Positions 26,425 through 36,646 are shown, counted from the stretch's first letter. The stretch is 64,000 bases of DNA from Pseudomonadales bacterium (GCA_028281005.1 JANQKS010000036.1:22159-86158); one strand, 5' to 3'. Made by a program: numbers and translations. The notes: generated by a model from the sequence alone, not told the origin.

Positions 26425-27075
26425 CTATGCTGGTTTGTCGGTGTTGCCTTGTTGTTTTGCTTTCGCGTTCGCATCTTTGTTTGGAGAGCTGGGATGGCTT
26501 GCATGCATCACATTCATCGCTTGCTGCCATTGTCCTTGCATCATGGCTTGCAACAACGCCGTATCAAAATCGGTAGCCTGCTCGATCAACGTCCGCTCTC
26601 CCGCAGGCATGGCACGCTGGGTGAGATAAGCGGTCACCAAATTCTTGTCGTTAGGATGGCCAACGCCAATACGCAAGCGGTAGAAGCCGCCGTCATTGCC
26701 ACAGCCGGCGCGCACACTCTTAACGCCGTTGTGGCCGTTGTCACCGCCACCTTGCTTGAGCCGCACAACGCCGGGGGCAAATGCCATCTCGTCGTAAGCC
26801 ACTAACATTTCGCCCACCTTGAGCTTAAAGAAACGTTGCACCGCGCCGACGGACTCACCACTGACGTTCATATAGGTGCTGGGTACCAACAGACGGCAGT
26901 CCGCTCCTGCGATTAAACCGCGGCCAATTTCACCTTTGAATTTACTGTCGGCGCTTAACGGCACGGCATAGCGGCGCGATAGTTCCCGCACCCAAAGGGC
27001 ACCCACATTGTGGCGGGTATGATCGTACTGTGGGCTGGGATTACCTAAACCAACGATTAGCTTGAGGGCTGTCAT
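26425..27075 (-). CDS. pth: Peptidyl-tRNA hydrolase
   Basis: A 216-residue enzyme that frees tRNA from peptides dropped by stalled ribosomes. Family signatures are LKLIVGLGNPSPQYDHTRHNVG (catalytic His and Asn) and LLVPSTYMNVSGESV, then KQGGGDNGHNGVKS. The C-terminal tail of about 25 polar residues (SSPNKDANAKAKQQGNTDKP) is longer than in E. coli and probably disordered. The gene lies between rplY and ychF, as in many relatives. Confidence 0.96.
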   Translation of the reverse strand: MTALKLIVGLGNPSPQYDHTRHNVGALWVRELSRRYAVPLSADSKFKGEIGRGLIAGADCRLLVPSTYMNVSGESVGAVQRFFKLKVGEMLVAYDEMAFAPGVVRLKQGGGDNGHNGVKSVRAGCGNDGGFYRLRIGVGHPNDKNLVTAYLTQRAMPAGERTLIEQATDFDTALLQAMMQGQWQQAMNVMHASHPSSPNKDANAKAKQQGNTDKPA

Positions 27076-27120
27076 GCGTGTGCTCGGACCGGCAGCAATG
27101 TACCGGCCCGATATACGGCA

Positions 27121-27813
27121 TTATTCGTCGTCACCGCCGTCTGCATCGTCGGCAGCTTCAGCGTCGCCTTCCGTAGGCGGTGCTTCGGTATCCGCTTCGG
27201 CAGCCAACTCTTCTTCCTCTTCCAGACCACCACGCTTAGCGTTGACACTCACCACAGTGATGTCGTGATCTTCGCCATAGGTGAGGGCAACAACGGTGAC
27301 TCCCGGCGGCAGCGCTAATCCACTTAGGTGTATCGCGTAACCTATATCGAGGTCTTGCATGTCCACTTCAATGTACTCGGGTAAGTCTGCCGGTAGACAG
27401 CTAATTTCCACTTCGTTGAGGTTGTGGGAAATGATACCGCCGCCAATCTTCACACCGACGCACTGCTCTTCGTTGATGAAGTGCAGCGGTACGCTCACGT
27501 TGATGGGTTTATTTGCACTGACTCGTTGGAAATCGATGTGCAGCACTTTGCCGCTGGCGGGGTTGCGTTGCAGATCACGCACCACTGCCTGATTTGATTT
27601 GCCATCTACCAATACATCCAGGATCTGCGAAAAGAACGCTTCCTGTTGCATGGCTTTGGCCAGCTCGTTAGTGGCCAGGGTGAGGTTTTGCGGTGCGTCT
27701 TCGGCACCATAAATAATGGCCGGGATCTTTTCTCCGGATCGACGCAGGCGGCGGCTCGCACCTTTCCCTACATCGGTTCGGATCTCGGCTGTCAGGGCTA
27801 TTTTATCTGACAT
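27121..27813 (-). CDS. rplY: Ribosomal protein L25, Ctc form
   Basis: A 230-residue 5S rRNA-binding protein of the long Ctc type. The L25 domain (about 1-95) begins IALTAEIRTDVGKGASRRLR; a second beta domain follows (EEQCVGVKIGGGIISHNLNEV). The last 35 residues are strongly acidic (EEEEELAAEADTEAPP and onward). The ATG at 27813 has GGAG seven bases upstream; the GTG four codons earlier lies inside that ribosome site. The usual prs-rplY-pth order supports the call. Confidence 0.95.
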   Translation of the reverse strand: MSDKIALTAEIRTDVGKGASRRLRRSGEKIPAIIYGAEDAPQNLTLATNELAKAMQQEAFFSQILDVLVDGKSNQAVVRDLQRNPASGKVLHIDFQRVSANKPINVSVPLHFINEEQCVGVKIGGGIISHNLNEVEISCLPADLPEYIEVDMQDLDIGYAIHLSGLALPPGVTVVALTYGEDHDITVVSVNAKRGGLEEEEELAAEADTEAPPTEGDAEAADDADGGDDE

Positions 27814-27892
27814 GGCTGTCTCCACTTGTTGGTTTAACCCGTTGTAGCCAGCTTGCGACCAGCCGGCTCCAGGGCGGTTCGATCATCGCTCT

Positions 27893-27993
27893 GTTTCTAT
27901 CGAAACATCATGTTCCTAGCGGAACGATGGCGTAGCGCTATGTTCCTATCGCAACGATAACGTAGCGCCATGTTTCTATCGAAACATGGCGCT
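27893..27993. repeat. Array of palindromic repeats between prs and rplY
   Basis: Four near-identical 14-base palindromes of form GTTYC-TAKC-GRAAC lie at 27893-27906, 27912-27925, 27942-27955 and 27972-27985. The last three are exactly 30 bases apart, with conserved spacers like GATGGCGTAGCGCTAT. The last extends to a perfect 13-base stem (27964-27976 with 27981-27993) that contains the final codons and TAG stop of prs. It behaves like a REP-type hairpin series at the 3' end of prs. There is no T-tract. Confidence 0.85.
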
Positions 27994-28920
27994 GATCGAT
28001 TCTTCATTGCTTACTCGCCGAATTGATTCAGCCAGTAAACGGTCGAGGCTCAGCTGGGTGATCTTGCCACACTGCTTGGCCTCATCGGTGAGCGGTATGG
28101 TGTCAGTCACCACCATCTCATCCATTTCGGACGCGGCGATACGCTCGAGCGCCGGCCCTGAAAATACAGGGTGGGTCACGTAAGACACCACCTTGATGGC
28201 ACCCTCGTCTTTGAGCGCCTGTGCCGCAGCACACAAGGTACCCGCGGTATCTGCTATATCATCCACCAAGATGCAGGTTTTTCCCGCCACATCACCGATG
28301 ACATTCATCACCCGGCTCTCGTTCGCCTGGGGTCGACGCTTGTCGATGATCGCCAAATCCAGATCATTGATCTGTTTGGCGATCGCTCGTGCCCGCACCA
28401 CACCGCCAACATCCGGCGACACCACAATCGGGTTTTCGTAACCCGCGGCGCTGATGTGGTCTACCAGCACCGGTGAACCGTACACATTGTCCACCGCAAT
28501 ATTGAAAAAACCCTGGATCTGATCGGCGTGTAAATCCACCGTCAAAATCCGGTTCACCCCCACCGCGCTGATCATGTCAGCCACCACCTTGGCGCTGATC
28601 GAGACCCGCGCCGATCGTGGGCGTCGGTCCTGGCGGGCATACCCGTAATACGGAATCACCGCTGTCACCCGAATGGCAGAAGCGCGCTTTATGGCGTCTG
28701 CCATGATTAACAGTTCCATCAAGCTGTCGTTGGTCGGCGCGCAAGTGGACTGCAACAAAAACACATCGGACCCACGGACATTTTCATGGATCTCCACCAT
28801 GACTTCGCCGTCGCTAAATCGCCCGACGTCTGCCCTTCCCAAGTCCACACCAAGCTTCCCTGCTACACGCCGTGCAAGCCCCGGGTTGGAACCGCCGGCA
28901 AACAGCATCAAATTGGCCAA
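27976..28920 (-). CDS. prs: Ribose-phosphate pyrophosphokinase
   Basis: A 314-residue enzyme making PRPP for nucleotides, His, Trp and NAD. Visible motifs are [17 protein letters not shown], the ATP-loop region [11 protein letters not shown], the metal site [12 protein letters not shown] and the PRPP loop [14 protein letters not shown]. The TTG at 28920 has GAGG eight bases upstream and gives the family N-terminus. Its stop codon lies within the last palindrome of the repeat array, so the final residues (SAMFR) are encoded by repeat DNA. Confidence 0.96.
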   Translation of the reverse strand: MANLMLFAGGSNPGLARRVAGKLGVDLGRADVGRFSDGEVMVEIHENVRGSDVFLLQSTCAPTNDSLMELLIMADAIKRASAIRVTAVIPYYGYARQDRRPRSARVSISAKVVADMISAVGVNRILTVDLHADQIQGFFNIAVDNVYGSPVLVDHISAAGYENPIVVSPDVGGVVRARAIAKQINDLDLAIIDKRRPQANESRVMNVIGDVAGKTCILVDDIADTAGTLCAAAQALKDEGAIKVVSYVTHPVFSGPALERIAASEMDEMVVTDTIPLTDEAKQCGKITQLSLDRLLAESIRRVSNEESISAMFR

Positions 28921-28971
28921 GCCATCGTCCTCTTTTCTTTCGAGATTTGTCTCTAAGAGCGGGTGGTGAAA

Positions 28972-29046
28972 TGGCTGGGGTGGCAGGATTCGAACCTGCG
29001 CATGCCGGGATCAAAACCCGGTGCCTTACCGCTTGGCGACACCCCA
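28972..29046 (-). tRNA. tRNA-Gln (anticodon TTG)
   Basis: Read on the minus strand, the segment folds into a 75-base cloverleaf. The acceptor stem is TGGGGTG with CACCCCA; discriminator G and an encoded CCA follow at 28972-28975. The anticodon arm CCGGG-TTTTGAT-CCCGG has anticodon TTG (29012-29014). The T loop is GGTTCGAATCC. It lies just upstream of prs, where a tRNA-Gln gene is typical for gammaproteobacteria. Confidence 0.97.
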
Positions 29047-29117
29047 ATTTTTCGAGCGCGCTATTGTGCGGATCAGGTCACCCTGTGTCAAACCTAGATC
29101 GCTTTGGAATCAACGGC

Positions 29118-29720
29118 TTAACCGCCGTTGCGCTGGGTATACTCGCGCACCACAACAGTCACTTTACGGCTGCCGCTGGTGGCGACTATGCGCGCCGGTG
29201 TGGTGTGCTCAAATGGGGCCGCAGGGCGGGATGTATAACGCTGCAAGGAGACCCGCCAGCCCGCTTGATCAAAGGCTGTATAACGGCCGAGATCGTCCAG
29301 CACGGCACCCGCATGCGGCAGTGTCGTAGACGGAAACCCTTGGATCCAAGCGGGCAACACCGCAATCGGCACACTCCACCCCAGATTCGCCGCCATGACC
29401 TGCTCCGGCGCACCTTGGGCCAAAATTTCATCGCCGCGGCGCACCTGCATACGCTCCACATCGCCGCGCAGTAGGGTTCTACCTTGCCCCAGCGGACCCC
29501 ATACCTCTATGTCGTAGCCGTCTTGATAGTGGCGCCAGCTGAACCGTGCTGAATAGCCGTTTTCGTCATCTTTTATGCCAAATTTGCCGTCTGCGGCAAA
29601 CGCCATATCGGTGTCTGTGCGGGTGGGTTGGACCGCACAACCGCCTAAAAACAGTGCGATGAGAATACCGTTGGAAATTAGAGACTTAACTACAGCCTTT
29701 AGGCACCAATCTGCTATCAT
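29118..29720 (-). CDS. lolB: Outer-membrane lipoprotein receptor LolB
   Basis: A 200-residue lipoprotein that receives lipoproteins from LolA and inserts them in the outer membrane. The signal ends ALFLGGC (lipobox). The mature part shows family features: AADGKFGIKDDENGYSARFSW, then VWGPLGQGRTLL, and LGWSVPIAVLPAWIQGFP. It is divergent from hemA with only about 30 bases between starts. Normally ispE follows it; here tRNA-Gln comes directly. Confidence 0.93.
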   Translation of the reverse strand: MIADWCLKAVVKSLISNGILIALFLGGCAVQPTRTDTDMAFAADGKFGIKDDENGYSARFSWRHYQDGYDIEVWGPLGQGRTLLRGDVERMQVRRGDEILAQGAPEQVMAANLGWSVPIAVLPAWIQGFPSTTLPHAGAVLDDLGRYTAFDQAGWRVSLQRYTSRPAAPFEHTTPARIVATSGSRKVTVVVREYTQRNGG

Positions 29721-29750
29721 TCTCTACCCGCGGGAGCATTGTTCGTATCA

Positions 29751-31058
29751 ATGAGCATATTGGCATACGGCTTAAACTATCGCACGGCCTCAGTCGAGCT
29801 GCGCGAGCGCGTGGCCTTCCCGGAAGACCACGTACAAGATGCCCTGCACCAAGTACAAAGGGATGTGGAGGGGGTACGTGAAGCGGCCATCATCTCCACT
29901 TGCAATCGCACCGAATTATATTGCGCCATTCACCCAGAGGCGGAGGAAGAACTCACCGCTTGGGTGAGCCGTCACCGCGCGGTGGACAGCGCTGAACTCG
30001 ACAACGCCGTCTACAAGCATTGGGATCAAGAAGCGGCGCGCCATCAAATACGCGTGGCGTCGGGCCTAGATAGCCAAGTGCTCGGCGAGCCTCAGATCAT
30101 GGGGCAAGTTAAGACCGCTTACGAAATTGCGCGCGAGTGCGGCACGCTAGGCCCTGAGCTCAACCTGCTGTCACAGATCAGCCTACGCACCGCCAAACAA
30201 GTTCGCACGCAAACTGAAATTGGCCGCAATCCCATTTCGGTGGCCTACGCTGCGGTGAGCTTAGCGCAACAAATCTTCACCGACCTTGGCACCAAAAAGG
30301 CCTTGCTGCTGGGCGCCGGTGAAACCATCAGCCTGGTGGCCGACCACTTGGCCGCGCAAGGCATCGGCAAGATGGCCATCGCCAACCGTACCTTGGTGAA
30401 TGCTGAATTGTTGGCGGCCAAATACGACGCCGAGTACATGCAACTGACCGACGTGGCTGAGCGTCTGGCGGACTTCGATGTTGTCATCGCCTCCACCGGT
30501 AGCTCGCTGCCCATCATCGGTAAAGGTGCTGTTGAGGCCGCCATCAAGCACCGTCGGCGCCGCCCGGTGTTTATGGTCGACATTGCCGTTCCAAGGGACA
30601 TTGAACCGGAGGTGGGTGAACTACCAGACGTATACCTGTACTCCGTCGACGACTTATCGCAAATTGTAGAAGGCAACATCCAACAACGCCGCGAGGCTGC
30701 GGAGACCGCGGAGTCATTTGTGTTGGAGGGTGCCCGGCTTTATCTGCGCGAAAGCAGGGTGCAGAAAGACAAAGACCTATTGCGTGCATTTCGCGACCAA
30801 GCCAAGGCCATCCAAGCAGAATCCCTCGCCCGGGCCAAAAAAGATCTAGCGCGGGGTACAGATCCCCAACGTGTGCTGGAGCGGCTCTCAAACGATCTCA
30901 CCAACAAGCTGATCCACGCGCCGACCATGGCGATACGTGATGCCAGCGCAGATGGGCGTACCGACTTACTCGACTATATGCGAACGTTGTACGACGTTAC
31001 CGAAGCTGAAGACGACGCTGCCGAGACGAACTCCGTCTCCGGCAAACAAGATAGTTAA
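29751..31058 (+). CDS. hemA: Glutamyl-tRNA reductase
   Basis: A 435-residue NADPH enzyme making glutamate-1-semialdehyde, the first step of heme synthesis by the C5 route. The start [20 protein letters not shown] and the catalytic Cys in [10 protein letters not shown] are characteristic, followed by [10 protein letters not shown], the nucleotide fold [13 protein letters not shown] and the helical dimerisation domain. The ATG at 29751 was chosen because it gives the family N-terminus; a TTG at 29739 is closer to the GGGAG site. The prfA gene follows five bases later. Confidence 0.96.
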   Translation: MSILAYGLNYRTASVELRERVAFPEDHVQDALHQVQRDVEGVREAAIISTCNRTELYCAIHPEAEEELTAWVSRHRAVDSAELDNAVYKHWDQEAARHQIRVASGLDSQVLGEPQIMGQVKTAYEIARECGTLGPELNLLSQISLRTAKQVRTQTEIGRNPISVAYAAVSLAQQIFTDLGTKKALLLGAGETISLVADHLAAQGIGKMAIANRTLVNAELLAAKYDAEYMQLTDVAERLADFDVVIASTGSSLPIIGKGAVEAAIKHRRRRPVFMVDIAVPRDIEPEVGELPDVYLYSVDDLSQIVEGNIQQRREAAETAESFVLEGARLYLRESRVQKDKDLLRAFRDQAKAIQAESLARAKKDLARGTDPQRVLERLSNDLTNKLIHAPTMAIRDASADGRTDLLDYMRTLYDVTEAEDDAAETNSVSGKQDS

Positions 31059-31063
31059 CCCAA

Positions 31064-32155
31064 ATGGCGCTGTCTCAATCCATGGCCATCAAAATGGCCG
31101 GCCTCAACGATCGCTTTGAAGAAGTGGGTGCGCTGCTGTCCGACCCCGATGTGATGGGCGATCGGGAGAAATTTACCAGCTTGTCCAGAGAGTTTGCCGA
31201 GCTGGAACCGGTGGTGATGTGTTACCGCGACGTGCAGAAGCTTGAACAAGCACTGGAGGAGGCAAAGTCTCTGCTCGACGAGGACGACGCCGACATGCGC
31301 GCGCTGGCGGAAGAAGATATCCAGGAGACCAGCGCGGCTTTAGAGACCCTCAGCGCTCAATTGCAAACGCTGCTGCTGCCGAAAGACCCAAACGATCATT
31401 CCAACGTTTTCTTAGAAATCCGTGCCGGAACCGGCGGTGATGAAGCAGCCATTTTCTCCGGCGACCTGTTTCGCATGTATACCAAGTTTGCCGAGTCGAA
31501 GGGCTGGAAAATCGAAGTGATGAACGAGCGGCCCGGCGAACACGGCGGCTTCAAAGAAGTGATTTCCCGCATCGAAGGCAAAGACGTCTACAGCCAGCTG
31601 AAGTTTGAATCCGGCGCGCATCGCGTGCAGCGTGTCCCGGAAACGGAATCCCAGGGACGTATACACACCTCTGCATGCACCGTGGCAATCATGCCGGAAG
31701 TCGACGAAATCGATTCCATCGACATCGACAAAAAAGACATCCGGGAAGACACTTTCCGCGCATCCGGCGCCGGCGGGCAGCACGTCAACAAAACCGACTC
31801 GGCCATCCGCCTCACCCACATCCCCACGGGTACGGTGGTGGAGTGTCAGGACGAACGCTCCCAACACAAAAACCGCGCCCGCGCCATGTCGCTGTTGCAG
31901 GCTAAATTGCTGGACGCCGCGCGCAGCGCCCAAGAGTCCGAACAAGCGGAAAACCGCCGCCAGTTGGTGGGCTCAGGCGATCGATCGGAGCGCATCCGCA
32001 CCTACAACTTCCCCCAGGGGCGGGTCACCGATCACCGCATCAACCTGACGCTGTACAAACTCGATGAGGTGATGGAAGGGTCTTTAGGCAACGTCATCGC
32101 ACCGTTGATACAAGAACACCAAGCAGACCTGCTGCAAGAGCTTGGCCAAGAATAA
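31064..32155 (+). CDS. prfA: Peptide chain release factor 1
   Basis: A 363-residue factor that ends translation at UAA/UAG. Domain 2 carries the stop-reading P-x-T in [13 protein letters not shown], and domain 3 the catalytic GGQ in [14 protein letters not shown]. Length matches E. coli. The GGQ Gln is methylated by PrmC, whose gene overlaps the last 14 bases of prfA. Confidence 0.98.
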   Translation: MALSQSMAIKMAGLNDRFEEVGALLSDPDVMGDREKFTSLSREFAELEPVVMCYRDVQKLEQALEEAKSLLDEDDADMRALAEEDIQETSAALETLSAQLQTLLLPKDPNDHSNVFLEIRAGTGGDEAAIFSGDLFRMYTKFAESKGWKIEVMNERPGEHGGFKEVISRIEGKDVYSQLKFESGAHRVQRVPETESQGRIHTSACTVAIMPEVDEIDSIDIDKKDIREDTFRASGAGGQHVNKTDSAIRLTHIPTGTVVECQDERSQHKNRARAMSLLQAKLLDAARSAQESEQAENRRQLVGSGDRSERIRTYNFPQGRVTDHRINLTLYKLDEVMEGSLGNVIAPLIQEHQADLLQELGQE

Positions 32156-32975
32156 GGCGCAGCTACCAAGCCCGACCACCGTAGGCCAATGGCTGGCCGC
32201 GGTTGCCGACCTGCCGCGCCGCGATTGTGAGTATTTGCTCTGCCAGGCCCTCGGCCTATCCAACGCGCAGATTTTGGCGTTCCCGGACACACCCATTTGC
32301 GCCGCAGAACAGGCGCGCTTGCAACAGGCGACCCAACAGTTACGTGCTGGTATACCGGTGGCTTACGTGCTTGGCTACGAAGAGTTTTGGTCGCTGCGTT
32401 TCGAAGTCAGCCCGGATGTGCTGATTCCTCGCCCCGAAACTGAATTGTTAGTCCAATTGGCATTGGAACTCACCCCCGCCGGCGGCAGCGTGTTGGACCT
32501 GGGCACCGGCAGCGGCGCCATTGCCGTAGCAATCGCCCATACCCGCCCCGACGTAGAAGTGAGCGCGGTTGATCGATCCACCGCCGCGTTGGCCGTGGCG
32601 GCACGCAACGCCGCACGCCATCGGGTAAAAGTTAATTTCTGTGCGAGCAACTGGTTGCAAGCGCTGCGCGGTGGTTGGCATACCATCGTGTGCAACCCAC
32701 CCTATATCGCCGCTGGTGATCCACACTTACCCGCATTGTCCCATGAGCCGCAGCACGCGCTGGTGGCGGCCGCACAAGGTTTACAGGACCTGCAAGCAGT
32801 GATCACGCAAAGCCCGCCATACCTCAACCCCGGCGGATATCTGATACTTGAGCATGGCTACAATCAAGCGGAAAAGGTTCGCCACATGATGGAGCAGGGC
32901 GGGTATAGCAACGTGCACACGCGCAGAGACCTTGCGCACATTGAACGCGCAACGTTAGGCTGTTGGGGCACTTGA
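32142..32975 (+). CDS. prmC: Release-factor glutamine methyltransferase
   Basis: A 277-residue SAM-dependent enzyme that methylates the GGQ Gln of release factors. The SAM pocket is [16 protein letters not shown] and the catalytic Asn-Pro-Pro-Tyr is in [23 protein letters not shown] precedes it as usual. The TTG start lies inside the end of prfA. The 3' end overlaps the longest moeB frame, so hemA-prfA-prmC-moeB is one transcript. Confidence 0.96.
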   Translation: MAKNKAQLPSPTTVGQWLAAVADLPRRDCEYLLCQALGLSNAQILAFPDTPICAAEQARLQQATQQLRAGIPVAYVLGYEEFWSLRFEVSPDVLIPRPETELLVQLALELTPAGGSVLDLGTGSGAIAVAIAHTRPDVEVSAVDRSTAALAVAARNAARHRVKVNFCASNWLQALRGGWHTIVCNPPYIAAGDPHLPALSHEPQHALVAAAQGLQDLQAVITQSPPYLNPGGYLILEHGYNQAEKVRHMMEQGGYSNVHTRRDLAHIERATLGCWGT

Positions 32976-32986
32976 GACCACACCGG

Positions 32987-33730
32987 ATGGAAGACGAAGA
33001 GCTATTGCGCTACAGCCGGCAGATTATGTTGCCGGACTTTGATGTTGCGGGTCAGGAAGCGCTTAACCAAGCTTGCGTGCTTATTGTGGGGATTGGTGGT
33101 CTTGGTTCTCCAGCGGCCTTATATCTCGGGGCGGCCGGCATCGGGCAACTGATATTGTGCGACGACGACCAGGTAGAACTCACCAACCTGCAGCGCCAGA
33201 TTGCTCACACCACGGCCGGCTTGGGAGAAAACAAGGCACGCTCCGCCAAAGCCACCATCGCCGCCATTAACCCGCACGTCGACGTGCACGTCATCGACCA
33301 CCGCCTCGACCATACAGAGTTCAATGACGTTTTGCACAACGTCGACGTGGTGCTCGATTGCACGGACAATTTTGACACACGCTATCTCATCAACGACCTG
33401 TGCTGGAAGGCTGGCGTACCGGTGGTGTCAGGCGCGGCGATTCGCTGGGAAGGGCAGATCAGCGTGTTTGATCCGCAGACGCCAAACGCACCCTGCTATC
33501 GCTGCCTCTACCCCAGCGGTGACAACACCGCCTTAAACTGTGCGGACAATGGCGTCATCTCGCCACTGGTGGGCATCATCGGCACGTGCCAGGCAATAGA
33601 AACCATTAAATACATCGCCCAGGTGGGCGAGACGTTGGTAGGTTACGTATTGTACTTTGACAGCAAGTATATGGACTGGCGCAAGCTTAAGCTGGCGCGC
33701 CGGGAACAATGTCCGGTGTGTGGGCAGTGA
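32987..33730 (+). CDS. moeB: MoeB/ThiF-family sulfur-carrier adenylyltransferase
   Basis: A 247-residue E1-like enzyme that adenylates the C-terminus of a small sulfur carrier (MoaD or ThiS). The nucleotide motif is [20 protein letters not shown], followed by [14 protein letters not shown]. Two Cys pairs, CYRC and CPVC, form the zinc site. Whether it serves molybdopterin or thiazole synthesis is not decided by sequence; MoeB is the usual call beside prmC. The ATG at 32987 begins [13 protein letters not shown], the family start. Its last 44 bases overlap the converging lipB gene. Confidence 0.88.
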   Translation: MEDEELLRYSRQIMLPDFDVAGQEALNQACVLIVGIGGLGSPAALYLGAAGIGQLILCDDDQVELTNLQRQIAHTTAGLGENKARSAKATIAAINPHVDVHVIDHRLDHTEFNDVLHNVDVVLDCTDNFDTRYLINDLCWKAGVPVVSGAAIRWEGQISVFDPQTPNAPCYRCLYPSGDNTALNCADNGVISPLVGIIGTCQAIETIKYIAQVGETLVGYVLYFDSKYMDWRKLKLARREQCPVCGQ

Positions 33731-34343
33731 GCTTGAAGTAATTCAGCAGCTTGCTGATCAGCTGATCCTGCACTGTCTTTAATTGTACCGGCGCAAAATC
33801 TGCCATCTGTGTCACCTGCACCCCAAATAAACCGCACGGATTGATGCGTGAAAACGGTTCTAGGTCCATATCGACGTTTAAACTCAGCCCGTGGTAGGAG
33901 CAGCCGCGACGCACACGTAACCCCAGCGAACCTATTTTGTCGCCACCCACGTAGACGCCCGGTGCATCTGCACGGGGTTCACCCTGAATGCCGTAACCGG
34001 CGACGGTCTGCACCATACAGTGCTCTATACCGGTGACAAGGTCACGCACGCCAAGCTGCAGGCGCCGCAGATCAAAAAGCAGATAAGCGGTAATCTGCCC
34101 AGGGCCGTGGTAAGTCACCTGTCCACCGCGGTCCGACTGCACCACTGGAATATCTCCCGGCGCAAGCAAGTGCTCAGCCTTACCCGCCTGACCTTGGGTA
34201 AACACCGGCTGATGTTCGGTTAACCAGATTTCATCGATAGTGCCAGCGTCCCTGGATTCGGTAAATGCTTGCATATCGGCAAACACCGGCTCGTAGGCGG
34301 TGACGCCTAAATTGCGCACAATCACGGGGCGCGCAGAACTCAC
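33687..34343 (-). CDS. lipB: Octanoyltransferase
   Basis: A 218-residue enzyme transferring octanoate from ACP to lipoyl domains. The signatures are [39 protein letters not shown] (active-site Lys in GDKIG) and [11 protein letters not shown] (catalytic Cys). The GTG start overlaps the ybeD stop by four bases (GTGA). The 3' end overlaps moeB head-on by 44 bases. lipA, often next, is absent here. Confidence 0.96.
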   Translation of the reverse strand: MSSARPVIVRNLGVTAYEPVFADMQAFTESRDAGTIDEIWLTEHQPVFTQGQAGKAEHLLAPGDIPVVQSDRGGQVTYHGPGQITAYLLFDLRRLQLGVRDLVTGIEHCMVQTVAGYGIQGEPRADAPGVYVGGDKIGSLGLRVRRGCSYHGLSLNVDMDLEPFSRINPCGLFGVQVTQMADFAPVQLKTVQDQLISKLLNYFKLTAHTPDIVPGAPA

Positions 34344-34606
34344 AACACCATCCTCACCCCAGGCAGGGCAATCAATTCCTGATGCATCGCCTGTAACTGA
34401 GGTTCACCGGTTGCGATGATGGTGACCCGCACGGATTGAAAGTTACCTTTGCTGCTCTGACGAGTGCTCACTTCGTCCGGGGTGACCTCCGGCGCATGAC
34501 GGCGCACGACGTTGATGATATCCGCCACGGACTCACTCACATCCCCGATGATTTTAATCGGGTAGCGACAAGGAAATTCAATACGCGGCGCGTCGGTATC
34601 ACTCAT
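34340..34606 (-). CDS. ybeD: DUF493 (YbeD) family protein
   Basis: An 88-residue ACT-like regulatory fold protein: [18 protein letters not shown], then [18 protein letters not shown] and LPGVRMVL at the end. Its function is not established, though it is almost always next to lipB. The ATG at 34606 overlaps the dacA stop by eight bases, and its own stop overlaps the lipB start by four. Confidence 0.93.
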   Translation of the reverse strand: MSDTDAPRIEFPCRYPIKIIGDVSESVADIINVVRRHAPEVTPDEVSTRQSSKGNFQSVRVTIIATGEPQLQAMHQELIALPGVRMVL

Positions 34607-35777
34607 CGCTAAACAGTTGACTGAAAAACAGCGAGATAAAATCACTCAGTTGGCTGAACATGCCGGATTCCTCTACATCCGCCAGCGCCACTAAGGGTGC
34701 TTGGTAGATGGTTTCATCGTGCAGCCTAAGCTTAAGCTCCCCCACCTCTTGACCTACCACCAAGGGTGCTTCCAGGAGCTTAGGCACCACCAGTTCCGCT
34801 TCGATGTCTTTGTAGTAGCCGCGCGGAAAAGTGACAACAACATCCTCAGCAACACCTAAACTCACGGCGTCCACTTCGCCGTAGTAAAGCTGTTGTTCCT
34901 TCAGCGACACGTCGGCTTCATAAAGTGACTGGGTTTCGAAATAACGAAACCCATAAGACAACAGCTTTTGGCTCTCACGCATGCGGGCTTGGTCACTGTC
35001 GGTACCCATCACCACAGAAATCAAACGCATGCCTTGACGCACGGCTGACGCCACCAGGCAGTAGCCGGCCTCGCGGGTATATCCGGTTTTCACACCATCC
35101 ACCGTACGGTCACGCCAGAGCAACTTGTTGCGATTGGGCTGATCGATGTTGTTGAACTCGTAACTGCGCTGGGAATACACGGCGTAATGGTCAGGGAAGC
35201 GCTGGATAAGATCCCGGGTCAGCAACGCCATATCCCACGCAGAGCTGTAATGTTCCGAGTCGGGTAGGCCGGTGGAGTTTGTGAAGTGAGTATTGCGCAT
35301 GCCCAACACCGCTGCCTGCTGATTCATCATGTTGGCAAAGGCCAGCTCACTGCCGCCAATATGCTCCGCTAAAGCAACGCTGGCATCGTTTCCGGATTGG
35401 ATGATGATGCCTTTCAACAGATCATCCACGCTGACTTGGGTGCCCTCACGGATAAACGTTTTTGAACCGCCGGTGCGCCAAGCGTTGACGCTGACCAGCA
35501 CCTGGTCCTGAGGCGACAGACGACCGGCAACAATCTCCTGTTCGGCGATATAACTGGTCATAATTTTCGTCAAACTGGCAGGTGGGTTCTGTTCGTGCGC
35601 GTTGTGTTCCACCAGCACTTCTTGAGAGGTCGCGTCGATCAACAAATAGGAGGTAGCGGCAATGTCCGGCGGCGGCGGTATGATCGGTGCAGCGGCGTAA
35701 GCCGCACCTACGCTGTGCAGCAGCAGTACGAGCGCAAGCATGACGGTGCCATTACGGCCTGGAAGGCAATCTGTCAT
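34599..35777 (-). CDS. dacA: D-alanyl-D-alanine carboxypeptidase (PBP5/6 family)
   Basis: A 392-residue periplasmic enzyme trimming the terminal D-Ala from peptidoglycan stems. The signal peptide is VMLALVLLLHSVGAAYAA; catalytic motifs are PASLTKIMT (Ser-x-x-Lys), IIQSGNDAS (Ser-Gly-Asn) and DGVKTGYTRE (Lys-Thr-Gly). The C-terminal beta domain ends in an amphipathic segment (MFSQLSDFISLFFSQLF) that anchors the protein to the inner membrane face. Starts at 35777 (ATG) and 35798 (TTG) are both possible; neither has a strong ribosome site. Confidence 0.95.
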   Translation of the reverse strand: MTDCLPGRNGTVMLALVLLLHSVGAAYAAAPIIPPPPDIAATSYLLIDATSQEVLVEHNAHEQNPPASLTKIMTSYIAEQEIVAGRLSPQDQVLVSVNAWRTGGSKTFIREGTQVSVDDLLKGIIIQSGNDASVALAEHIGGSELAFANMMNQQAAVLGMRNTHFTNSTGLPDSEHYSSAWDMALLTRDLIQRFPDHYAVYSQRSYEFNNIDQPNRNKLLWRDRTVDGVKTGYTREAGYCLVASAVRQGMRLISVVMGTDSDQARMRESQKLLSYGFRYFETQSLYEADVSLKEQQLYYGEVDAVSLGVAEDVVVTFPRGYYKDIEAELVVPKLLEAPLVVGQEVGELKLRLHDETIYQAPLVALADVEESGMFSQLSDFISLFFSQLFSDE

Positions 35778-35842
35778 TAAGTAACCAATGAAATCCAAAT
35801 AAGCGCGCAGTTTACCATCGAGTGTCCCCCGGCGGTGACACC

Positions 35843-36646
35843 TCAGGGTCGCGGTATAATCTTAGGTTTGCCGTAGTCTGCGGCCTGCAGCAAGGCCTGC
35901 AGCCGTGGGATCTGTTCCTTGGTTACGGGACCAAGGCGCACCCGGTAAAAACCGTCCGTGGGGATTTTTACCACCACCCCGCGAAACCCCGTGAGTTCCT
36001 GCAATTCCCGGTGACTGCGATCAGCCCGTTCAAACTCACTAAATGCCCCAGCCTGGACCATAAACGTCTCTGCCTGCTGCAGAGGAGTGAGCGACTCTGG
36101 CGACACAACCTCGATACGCACCCGACTGGTGCCTTGTTCATGGAAACCCAGTTTCACCGCTGCTGCGTAAGACAAATCTATGATGCGGTCACCCGCAAAC
36201 GGTCCGCGGTCATTAACTTTAACAATGGTCTGTTTGTTGTTGGCCAGATTGGTGACGCGTATATAGGTGGGTAGCGGTAGGTGTTTATGCGCAGCGGTGA
36301 GTTTGTAAACATCAAATTTTTCACCGCTGGAAGTTTCCCGGCCGTGGAACTTGGTGCCGTACCATGACGCTGTGCCTTCCTGCCAAAACCCCTCCGCGGA
36401 ATCCATCACACGATAGGACTTACCCCAGACGGTATACACCGGTCCGTTGCCGCGCTTACTCAGCGGTTCGTCACGCACAACCGGGTCCGGCAGGCGCTTA
36501 AGCCGCTGGATCAAATCAGGCGCGTGTCGGGGGGCCGCATCTTGGCGCGGTTTCGGCGGCGGCGGGTGGCCGCCCCCCGAGATGGCGCAGCCGCTTAACA
36601 CTAAGACAACTGCCATCCCCAACGTGCCCATGTGCAAGCGCATCAT
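35843..36646 (-). CDS. rlpA: Septal-ring lytic transglycosylase/lipoprotein RlpA
   Basis: A 267-residue lipoprotein (lipobox LSGC) with a double-psi beta-barrel domain around residues 88-180 (GTASWYGTKFHGRETSSGEKFD with catalytic-type Glu, and VKVNDRGPFAGDRIIDLS with the Asp). A C-terminal SPOR domain (MVQAGAFSEFERADRS onward) binds denuded septal glycan. It is shorter than E. coli RlpA (about 360), mostly in the linker. The ATG overlaps the mltB stop by ATGA. Confidence 0.94.
   Translation of the reverse strand: MMRLHMGTLGMAVVLVLSGCAISGGGHPPPPKPRQDAAPRHAPDLIQRLKRLPDPVVRDEPLSKRGNGPVYTVWGKSYRVMDSAEGFWQEGTASWYGTKFHGRETSSGEKFDVYKLTAAHKHLPLPTYIRVTNLANNKQTIVKVNDRGPFAGDRIIDLSYAAAVKLGFHEQGTSRVRIEVVSPESLTPLQQAETFMVQAGAFSEFERADRSHRELQELTGFRGVVVKIPTDGFYRVRLGPVTKEQIPRLQALLQAADYGKPKIIPRP

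Noticed and set aside
27893..27993. Possible CRISPR array from the 30-base periodic repeats
   Set aside because: The spacers are themselves conserved, the repeat is a short palindrome, there are only four copies, and no cas genes are near. It fits a REP-like array better.
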